A DNA stretch of 5,311 nucleotides from an uncultured Lachnospiraceae bacterium (GTDB taxonomy: Bacteria; Bacillota; Clostridia; Lachnospirales; Lachnospiraceae). Under the pieces are notes generated by a model. It made no database searches. It was given only the letters and a program-made list of their open reading frames with translations, and had not been told where the DNA came from. Below, piece after piece: positions 1 to 5,311 of the stretch (within the stretch, counting starts at the first letter, position 1; every line of letters begins with the position of its first letter). Position numbers and translations under genes: made by a program. The stretch covers positions 1 to 5,311 of the forward strand of contig USKC01000233.1 of NCBI GenBank assembly GCA_900555195.1, in the 5' to 3' direction.

Positions 1-1586
1 GCCTCGAAGTATTCCGGTTCGTCTCTTCCGATTCCATATAGAAGGGGTTCCGCGAATTGCTTCAGCACGGCCAGCTCATAGATGAGCGCGGAATTAAACA
101 TGGCATCTGCGCTCTCCTGGAAAGGGAAAATATTTTCTTCCTCTCCCCGCCGTACGGAGTTCCACATCCGCAGGGTATGGGTTGCGCTGGTCCCCCTGGT
201 CCTGGCATCCCTAACGAGCCTGCGCAGAAGGCGGCCGTCCGTCGTTGCGATTCGGTTATGATCATCCACATTCAGGCTGGTCAGCGCGCTGATATAAATT
301 TTAAATTTGCTTTCCAGGGGAAGGGAATGGGAAAGCGCATCATTCAGGCCATGAATGCCTTCAATCACCAGAATATCGTCCTTTTCCAGCTTGAGATAGT
401 CCCCTTTGTATTCCCGAAGGCCTGTCTTGAAGTTAAACCTGGGCATTTCCACCCGCTTGCCCGCAAGCAAATCGCGCATGTCCTGATTGAAACGTTCCAC
501 ATCGATGGCTTCCAGGCATTCAAAATTATAATTGCCATCCTCATCCTTCGGGGTCTTATGCCTGTCCACAAAATAATCATCCACCGCGATCGGATGCGGC
601 CTCAGGCCATGGGTTTTCAGCTGGATGGAAAGTCTGTGGGAAAAAGTGGTCTTTCCTGAGGAGGACGGACCGGCGATCATAACAAACTTCACATTTCCCC
701 GTCTGGCTATTTCCCCTGCGATCTCTCCGATCCGCCTTTCCTGCAGCGCTTCCTGCACCAGAATGAGTTCAGCCAGATCCCCCTCGCAGATCATATCATT
801 CAGATCCGCCACGGTCTCGATTTTCATTTTCGTTCCCCAGTCATTGGTACGAAGCAGCGTTGCAAACAGCTTCTCCTTCGGGGCGAACTCCGGAATCCGC
901 TCCGGCTCATCCCGATCGGGAAGCATCAACATCATTCCATTTTCATAAGGGACAAGATCAAGATACTCCAGGTATCCCGTTCTAGGCACCATATAGCCAT
1001 AGTTGTAGTCATAATACCCATCCAGACAGTATACGTTGATATAGGATCCTCTCCTGTAACGGAACAGACGTACCTTGTCGTCCATCCCCTGGGACTCGAA
1101 CAGTTCAATCGCTTCATCCGTCGGATAGGCCTGCTTCATAACCGGAAGATCTTCTCTCACCAGTTCAAGCATCCGTTCCCTTACCTTTTCTACAAAAGCG
1201 GGATCAATCTGCTTATATCCATCCGTTCCTTCTGACAGCACTTTCTCGGCCAGACTGCCCTTCGGCATACAGAAGGTCCCCTTCCCGATGGAAAATTCTA
1301 TGGATACCTTTCCCGCCTCAGGGGAACCCGCCACATCGCTGATCGCCTTGATCAGGAGCATGCAGGCGCTGCGCACATAAGTATCATGGCCGATCCGGTC
1401 TTTGACGGTCAGAAAGGTAACCGTCACATCTTTGGCCACATTTTTGTAGAGTTCTTTTATTTTATTGTTGGCGACCGCAAGCACGATTTTGTGGTCATAT
1501 TCCTTCTGATGTTCTGCTGCCAGCTGTTCATAGGTCACAGGTGTTCTATATTCCTTGCATTCACCATTCACAGTTACCCGTACCAT
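1..1586 (-). CDS. Nucleoside (uridine-type) kinase with N-terminal TGS and threonyl-tRNA-synthetase-like domains, 3' end cut by window edge
   Basis: The frame is open for 528 codons from the ATG at 1586 to the left edge, with no stop, so the C terminus is missing, probably only a few tens of residues. Residues 1-62 look like a TGS domain. Residues 66-213 resemble the second N-terminal (editing) domain of threonyl-tRNA synthetase, including VPRTG at 200-204. From about 300 the protein is a P-loop kinase of the uridine kinase/phosphoribulokinase family: Walker A GPSSSGKT at 306-313 with K312, DDYF at 336-339 (substrate-side acidic motif), VIEGIHGLND at 407-416 (Walker B strand) and the arginine-rich lid RLVRDARTRG at 456-465. 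Members phosphorylate nucleosides such as uridine in cytoplasmic salvage; the substrate here cannot be read from sequence. The start is supported by an AAAGGAG Shine-Dalgarno lying inside the end of trmK, which this gene overlaps by 26 bases. Family assignment is firm; substrate and exact role are not. Confidence 0.93.
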   Translation of the reverse strand, partial: MVRVTVNGECKEYRTPVTYEQLAAEHQKEYDHKIVLAVANNKIKELYKNVAKDVTVTFLTVKDRIGHDTYVRSACMLLIKAISDVAGSPEAGKVSIEFSIGKGTFCMPKGSLAEKVLSEGTDGYKQIDPAFVEKVRERMLELVREDLPVMKQAYPTDEAIELFESQGMDDKVRLFRYRRGSYINVYCLDGYYDYNYGYMVPRTGYLEYLDLVPYENGMMLMLPDRDEPERIPEFAPKEKLFATLLRTNDWGTKMKIETVADLNDMICEGDLAELILVQEALQERRIGEIAGEIARRGNVKFVMIAGPSSSGKTTFSHRLSIQLKTHGLRPHPIAVDDYFVDRHKTPKDEDGNYNFECLEAIDVERFNQDMRDLLAGKRVEMPRFNFKTGLREYKGDYLKLEKDDILVIEGIHGLNDALSHSLPLESKFKIYISALTSLNVDDHNRIATTDGRLLRRLVRDARTRGTSATHTLRMWNSVRRGEEENIFPFQESADAMFNSALIYELAVLKQFAEPLLYGIGRDEPEYFE

Positions 1587-2358
1587 ATCGCCGCCTCTCC
1601 TTTCCGTCTTCGTTCATCCGCAAAATCTTCTCCATCAGGGCGCATTCTTCTTCCAGCTTCTGCGCGCGGGACGCACTTTTTTCTGCCGTCCCTTCCTTCC
1701 GGATATCTCTCAGGATGCATCTGTTCTTATCAAGCGCCTCTTCCAGATATTCCCTCAGCACCGGATGGCCGGTCCCGATCAGACAGGGGCCATATCTGTC
1801 CGCTGCCAGCCCCCACTCTTCCCTGCTGCCGTCAAATTCCTCAGGCACATCCGGGCTCCCGGTTCTTTTTATCCCATTTTCCGCCCGGATCACCGTATAG
1901 AATTTTCCGTCCTCTTTTAACATATTCTCATCACAGATGAAATATCCGATCTGCCTGACCGCTTCCCGCACCAGCCACAGTTCCGACTGGGGCTGAAGGA
2001 TCATGCATCGCATTTGGGAAAGCATCTGCCTTCCATCCTTTAGGATGCGCGCTGCCAAGCGCCCGCCAAGCCCGGCCATAAGAAGCGTGTCCGCCTCCGG
2101 CTTCCCGTCCGCAAGCTTCATCGCCGAAAGTCCGTCGGAACGTCGGATATCTATGTACGCAGCAAGCCCCGCTTCCTGCACATGTGCCTTCACCCGTTCC
2201 AAAGGCCCTGCATTCACATCCATCGCCAGAACACGGGGACAAATCCCCTGCCTGACCAGATAGATGGACACATAGCCATGATCGCAGCCCACATCCACCA
2301 CGATGCTGCCCGGTTCCACCATGGAGGCCACCATCAGAAGTCTCTTCGACAGTTCCAT
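1561..2358 (-). CDS. trmK: tRNA (adenine(22)-N(1))-methyltransferase TrmK
   Basis: This 265-residue SAM-dependent methyltransferase should methylate N1 of adenine 22 in the D-loop region of bacterial tRNAs, in the cytoplasm. It opens with ELSKRL, as TrmK proteins do. The SAM-binding motif I is VDVGCDHGYV at 21-30; D26 matches the Asp of the SDH motif in Bacillus subtilis TrmK, implicated in catalysis. D47 in AMDVN is the acidic residue after strand 2, followed by SDGL at 74-77, the family signature AGLGG at 95-99, LQPQSE at 121-126 and EDGKFY at 149-154. Residues from about 198 to 250 are rich in Glu, Lys, Arg and Leu and fit the C-terminal coiled coil of the family. It is slightly longer than the B. 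subtilis protein (about 237 residues). It starts 9 bases after the rpoD stop, and its 3' end overlaps the kinase gene by 26 bases. Placement behind rpoD is the usual Firmicute arrangement and supports the assignment. Confidence 0.95.
   Translation of the reverse strand: MELSKRLLMVASMVEPGSIVVDVGCDHGYVSIYLVRQGICPRVLAMDVNAGPLERVKAHVQEAGLAAYIDIRRSDGLSAMKLADGKPEADTLLMAGLGGRLAARILKDGRQMLSQMRCMILQPQSELWLVREAVRQIGYFICDENMLKEDGKFYTVIRAENGIKRTGSPDVPEEFDGSREEWGLAADRYGPCLIGTGHPVLREYLEEALDKNRCILRDIRKEGTAEKSASRAQKLEEECALMEKILRMNEDGKERRRYGTGNCEW
1594..1603 (-). promoter_or_regulatory. Ribosome binding site of the nucleoside kinase, embedded in the trmK coding end
   Basis: On the minus strand AAAGGAGAGG lies 7-10 bases before the ATG at 1586, depending on which purine block pairs with 16S rRNA. 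The same bases encode a basic stretch (KERR) near the C terminus of TrmK. This site fixes the kinase start and shows that the two genes share sequence, so their translation is probably coupled. Confidence 0.75.
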
Positions 2359-2364
2359 CGCCCG

Positions 2365-2369
2365 TCCTC
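2365..2369 (-). promoter_or_regulatory. trmK ribosome binding site overlapping the rpoD stop codon
   Basis: The minus strand reads TGAGGACGGGCGATG, where TGA is the rpoD stop and ATG the trmK start. The purine core GAGGA shares two bases with the stop codon and sits 6 bases before the ATG. Ribosomes ending rpoD therefore finish on the trmK initiation site, which favours translational coupling. Confidence 0.7.
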
Positions 2370-3570
2370 AGTCCAGATAATCCTTCAGCTTGCGGCTTCT
2401 GCTGGGATGACGAAGCTTCCTCAATGCCTTCGCCTCAATCTGACGGATTCGCTCTCTTGTTACATTGAACTCTTTTCCAACTTCTTCCAGGGTTCTCGCC
2501 CTTCCATCGTCCAGTCCAAACCGCAGGCGCAGCACCTTCTGCTCCCGTTCCGTCAAGGTGCCGAGCACCTCGTTCAGCTGCTCCTTGAGCAGGGAGAAAG
2601 CAGCTGCATCCGCAGGCACAGGCACATTATCATCCTGGATAAAATCGCCCAAGTGGCTGTCTTCCTCTTCACCGATCGGAGTCTCCAGGGAAACCGGCTC
2701 CTGAGAGATCTTCAAAATCTCCCGCACGCGTTCCACCGGCATGTTCACCTCTTCCGCGATCTCTTCCGGGGTAGGTTCACGTCCCAGTTCCTGCAGCAGC
2801 TGTCTGCTGACACGGATCAGCTTGTTAATTGTTTCCACCATATGAACCGGAATACGGATCGTCCTTGCCTGATCGGCGATCGCCCGCGTAATGGCCTGGC
2901 GGATCCACCAGGTAGCATAGGTTGAAAACTTGTATCCTTTTCTGTAATCGAACTTCTCCACAGCCTTAATCAGACCCAGGTTTCCTTCCTGTATCAGATC
3001 CAGGAACAACATGCCGCGTCCCACATAACGCTTGGCGATGCTGACCACCAGACGGAGGTTGGCTTCCGCCAGGCGCTTTTTCGCGCTTTCGTCCCCTTCT
3101 TCCATCCTCTGTGCCAGCTCAATCTCTTCTTCCGCAGACAGAAGCGGCACCTTTCCGATCTCCTTTAAATACATACGCACCGGATCTTCGATGCTGATGC
3201 CGTCCGGAACGGAAAGGTCGATATTCTCCATATCCACCTCATCCTCTTCGGAAAGCAGAATTTCTTCATCCGGAATATCATCATCTTCTTCTGTAATGCG
3301 CAGAACGTCCACATTGCTCTGCTCCAGCAGCTCCAGCAGCTTATCAAACTGATCCTCATTCAGCTGCATATCCGCAAAATAGTCGTTCACTTCCTGATAT
3401 TCCAGAATGTTCTTCTTTTTGCGCGCAACAGAAATAAGCCCTCTGACCCTTTCCAGGAACTTCGCCTCTGCGGCCGCGCGTTCTTCCGGCGTCATCTCCG
3501 CCTGAGGAGTATTCGTTTTCTTTCCTTCTTCCACTTTTTCCTGTGTCTTTTTGCCCATCTTACCGTCCAT
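2368..3570 (-). CDS. rpoD: RNA polymerase primary sigma factor RpoD (SigA, sigma-70)
   Basis: This is the housekeeping sigma factor of 400 residues, which directs RNA polymerase to -35/-10 promoters. Residues 35-92 form region 1.1. A strongly acidic linker follows (94-118). Region 1.2 begins at [11 protein letters not shown] (129-139). Regions 2.1-2.4 run about 165-243, with [12 protein letters not shown], the core-binding [10 protein letters not shown] (191-200), and the -10 recognition and melting helix around [17 protein letters not shown] (215-231). Region 3 spans about 245-320 ([12 protein letters not shown] at 263-274). Region 4 (about 328-395) ends in the -35-binding helix-turn-helix [23 protein letters not shown] (361-383). 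No domain is missing and the length is normal for Firmicutes, longer than B. subtilis SigA (371). It lies 29 bases after dnaG and 9 bases before trmK, so it is probably co-transcribed with both. The start is uncertain: Met5 (3558) would give 396 residues and may suit the Shine-Dalgarno spacing better. Confidence 0.97.
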   Translation of the reverse strand: MDGKMGKKTQEKVEEGKKTNTPQAEMTPEERAAAEAKFLERVRGLISVARKKKNILEYQEVNDYFADMQLNEDQFDKLLELLEQSNVDVLRITEEDDDIPDEEILLSEEDEVDMENIDLSVPDGISIEDPVRMYLKEIGKVPLLSAEEEIELAQRMEEGDESAKKRLAEANLRLVVSIAKRYVGRGMLFLDLIQEGNLGLIKAVEKFDYRKGYKFSTYATWWIRQAITRAIADQARTIRIPVHMVETINKLIRVSRQLLQELGREPTPEEIAEEVNMPVERVREILKISQEPVSLETPIGEEEDSHLGDFIQDDNVPVPADAAAFSLLKEQLNEVLGTLTEREQKVLRLRFGLDDGRARTLEEVGKEFNVTRERIRQIEAKALRKLRHPSRSRKLKDYLD

Positions 3571-3577
3571 CCTTCCT
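3571..3577 (-). promoter_or_regulatory. Shine-Dalgarno of rpoD (bears on the choice of start)
   Basis: AGGAAGG on the minus strand abuts the first ATG (3570) directly, leaving at most 3 bases if only the AGGA core pairs. The next in-frame ATG, at 3558, is 12 bases downstream. Neither spacing is ideal, so the site confirms initiation here but does not settle which methionine is used. It lies in the 29-base dnaG-rpoD gap, the widest non-coding stretch in the window. Confidence 0.55.
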
Positions 3578-3599
3578 GCGCATGTTAATATTGTTATCC

Positions 3600-5311
3600 T
3601 TAATCAAGGGAAATATGCGTTTTGCTAAGTTCTTCCAATGCCTTTTTTCCTTCAATCACGCGTCCCAGAGCCTCCACATCACTGCCCAGGTGCGCGCTGT
3701 TGTATTCATAGCTGATTCTCTTCACGGAAAGCAGAATATCATGAAACGCTTTCTCCTTTTCCTTCTGTGATTCCATCTCCACCAACTTGGTGTTGAACAG
3801 GGAAGCCACCTGCCGCTGTTCCTCTTCTTCCGGAAACAGGCTGATGATCGCCGCCGCATTCACTTCTCCCTTTTCAAGCCCTTCAAACAGCTTGTCCGCC
3901 ACCCTCCTATAGAGTTCCTCGGTGAAATCCTGAGGGGACAGAAACCGGGCGATCTTGGGATATACCTGAGGTTCCTCAACCAGCCATGTCAGCAGAAGCC
4001 TCTGGGTCCGTTTGTCATTCTCTTCCGGCGTGGCTTTGCTGTGTATTCCGGATTTGGGCCGTTCCACCGGCCTGGCAAGCCCTGTGGCGGCCGCGGTGCT
4101 CCCCACCAGACGCCTTAAGCTTTCCAGCCCAATATGGTATTTTTCGGCCACCGCTTCAATATAGTTCTCCCGCTCCACTTCCTCCGGAAAGGCGCAGAGT
4201 TTCTGGGCAATCTGCCGGTAAAACCTCGTTTTATCCTCCGGATCGGACAGGTTAAACTCCCGTTCCAGCATCCTGACTTCAAACAGGAAACTGTTCTCCG
4301 CCCGGTCGATCCGCTCCTGAAACGCTTCCTGTCCAAGATTCTTAATAAACTCATCCGGATCCTTATAGGGTTTCAGGTCGATCACCTTTCCTGTCAGCCC
4401 CGTTTCTCTCAGTATGCCGATGGCACGCAAGGCCGCCTTCACCCCCGCCCCGTCGCTGTCGTAGGAGAGCAGGACTTCTTTCGCATACCGTTTCAGCAGT
4501 CCGGCCTGCCCGGAAGTGAACGCCGTCCCAAGGGACGCCACCGCCTGGTCAAAACCGGCCTGATGCATAGCGATCACGTCCATATAGCCTTCGCACAGAA
4601 TGATGTTTCCTTTTCTGGAACTTCTGGCAAAATTCAGGCCATACAGGTTACGGCTCTTATCAAAAATGGGCGTCTCAGGAGAGTTCAGATATTTTGGCGT
4701 TCCGTCTCCCATCACTCTGCCCCCGAACCCGATCACCCGATGGTTGATGTCCTCAATCGGAAAGATTACCCGATTCCAGAATTTATCATACATGCCGTGT
4801 TTCTCATCCACATTGCACAAGCCCGCTTCGTGGATCAATTCCGGCGAAAAGCCCTTGTTTCTCAGATACCGCACCAGATCGTCACTGGTCTTATTGGCAA
4901 ATCCCAGACCGAACTTCTGGATCGTCTCATCCGACAGCTGCCTGCCTTTCAGATACCGCATCCCCGCCTCTCCCTGTCTGGCGCGCAGCTGATAATAAAA
5001 ATACTTGGCCGCTTCCTTATTCACCGCGAGAAGCCGGGTACGCTTACTCTCCGCCCTTCTCGCTTCTTCCGATTCCTCCGCCTCCGGAAGATTCACTCCC
5101 GCACGCTGCGCGAGCGTCTTTACCGCTTCCGGAAACGAATAATTCTCATATTCCATGAGAAAGGTGAACACATTGCCGCCCGCTCCGCAACCGAAACAAT
5201 AATACATCTGCTTGCCGGGAGATACGGAAAAGGAAGGGGATTTTTCATTATGAAAAGGGCACAGGCCAAAATAATTGGCGCCCTTTTTCTGCAGATGTAC
5301 ATATCCCGAAA
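3600..5311 (-). CDS. dnaG: DNA primase DnaG, 5' end cut by window edge
   Basis: Primase synthesises RNA primers at the replication fork and docks on the replicative helicase. The frame enters from the right edge and is open to the stop at 3600. The window holds 569 residues; by comparison with primases of about 590-600 residues, some twenty N-terminal residues lie outside. Numbering from the first complete codon (5309), the CHC2 zinc ribbon is intact: C17, H20, C38 and C41. The RNA polymerase domain follows, with VIGFGGR (192-198) and PKYLNSPET (205-213). The TOPRIM catalytic core has EGYMDV (E240), the YDSDGAG motif with metal-binding D284 and D286, and KDPDE (316-320). A Pro/Ala/Lys linker (about 403-434) leads to the helical helicase-interaction domain to the C terminus. 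The methionine at 5207 is internal, inside the zinc ribbon between H20 and C38, so it cannot be the start. rpoD follows after 29 bases, the classic primase-sigma pairing. Confidence 0.97.
   Translation of the reverse strand, partial: SGYVHLQKKGANYFGLCPFHNEKSPSFSVSPGKQMYYCFGCGAGGNVFTFLMEYENYSFPEAVKTLAQRAGVNLPEAEESEEARRAESKRTRLLAVNKEAAKYFYYQLRARQGEAGMRYLKGRQLSDETIQKFGLGFANKTSDDLVRYLRNKGFSPELIHEAGLCNVDEKHGMYDKFWNRVIFPIEDINHRVIGFGGRVMGDGTPKYLNSPETPIFDKSRNLYGLNFARSSRKGNIILCEGYMDVIAMHQAGFDQAVASLGTAFTSGQAGLLKRYAKEVLLSYDSDGAGVKAALRAIGILRETGLTGKVIDLKPYKDPDEFIKNLGQEAFQERIDRAENSFLFEVRMLEREFNLSDPEDKTRFYRQIAQKLCAFPEEVERENYIEAVAEKYHIGLESLRRLVGSTAAATGLARPVERPKSGIHSKATPEENDKRTQRLLLTWLVEEPQVYPKIARFLSPQDFTEELYRRVADKLFEGLEKGEVNAAAIISLFPEEEEQRQVASLFNTKLVEMESQKEKEKAFHDILLSVKRISYEYNSAHLGSDVEALGRVIEGKKALEELSKTHISLD

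Noticed and set aside
57..659. 200-codon plus-strand open frame
   Set aside because: It lies entirely antisense to the kinase domain, whose minus-strand frame carries Walker A, DDYF and lid motifs. The plus-strand translation has no recognisable family pattern, so it is a mirror frame.
1386..1940. 184-codon plus-strand open frame, with two further overlapping plus frames in the same stretch
   Set aside because: Three frames open at once on the antisense strand reflect codon bias of trmK and the kinase start. The Pro/Ser/Arg-rich products have no supporting motif.
2182..2925. 247-codon plus-strand open frame across the trmK/rpoD junction
   Set aside because: It spans antisense of two well-identified genes. 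Its His/Gln/Leu-rich composition is what the reverse of acidic and basic coding sequence gives, and it shows no domain.
3571..3599. Terminator or attenuator in the dnaG-rpoD gap
   Set aside because: The 29 bases contain only short AT-rich sequence (AACAATATTAAC) and no GC-rich stem followed by a T run, so nothing indicates termination.
3610..3638. Possible rpoD promoter inside the end of dnaG (TTGGAA, 17 bases, TATTTC on the minus strand)
   Set aside because: It matches only four of six -35 and three of six -10 consensus bases. A second candidate with TATTAA at 3585-3590 would leave almost no leader. Neither is strong enough to annotate, although an internal promoter cannot be excluded.
3470..4094. 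Two GCGGCCGC octamers, at 3470-3477 and 4087-4094
   Set aside because: Both lie in frame within rpoD (Ala-rich stretch) and dnaG (Ala-rich linker), and are explained by Ala codons. Two copies do not make a repeat family or a regulatory site.
3600..5207. Taking the methionine at 5207 as the dnaG start
   Set aside because: The same frame continues to the right edge and supplies the first half of the zinc ribbon (CPFH at 17-20), so 5207 is internal and dnaG is simply cut by the window.

Overview
The window is a stretch of housekeeping chromosome read entirely from the minus strand. It most likely comes from a Clostridia-type Firmicute, and I would guess Lachnospiraceae. The grounds are the dnaG-rpoD-trmK gene order, a roughly 400-residue primary sigma factor whose C terminus ([11 protein letters not shown]) is typical of that group, purine-rich Shine-Dalgarno sequences, and an ATP-dependent nucleoside kinase of the long TGS-bearing type. 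Base composition looks moderate, slightly above half G+C by eye. This was not computed, and the family-level placement is inference.

In transcription order (right to left) the genes are as follows. (1) DNA primase dnaG enters from the right edge, lacking only its first twenty or so codons, and ends at 3600. (2) After 29 bases comes rpoD, the housekeeping sigma-70 factor (3570 to 2368). (3) After 9 bases comes trmK, the tRNA adenine-N1 methyltransferase for position 22 (2358 to 1561). (4) Overlapping trmK by 26 bases is a long uridine-kinase-family nucleoside kinase. It starts at 1586 and runs off the left edge after 528 codons, with no stop reached. That kinase is a continuous open frame covering the left 30 percent of the window.

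There is no intergenic gap over 29 bases and no terminator, RNA gene, mobile element, repeat array or CRISPR. The spacing suggests one transcription unit with translational coupling between at least the last three genes. It is a variant of the macromolecular synthesis operon, joining replication priming (DnaG), promoter recognition (RpoD), tRNA modification (TrmK) and probably nucleotide salvage. Reading frames on the plus strand, some over 200 codons, are mirror frames of these genes.

I found no undescribed system. The points most worth a second look are in the kinase. Its N-terminal half resembles the TGS plus editing-domain front end of threonyl-tRNA synthetase, but the metal-binding HxxxH and CxxxH positions are replaced. 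The gene also sits where a Nif3-family gene often follows trmK in Firmicutes.
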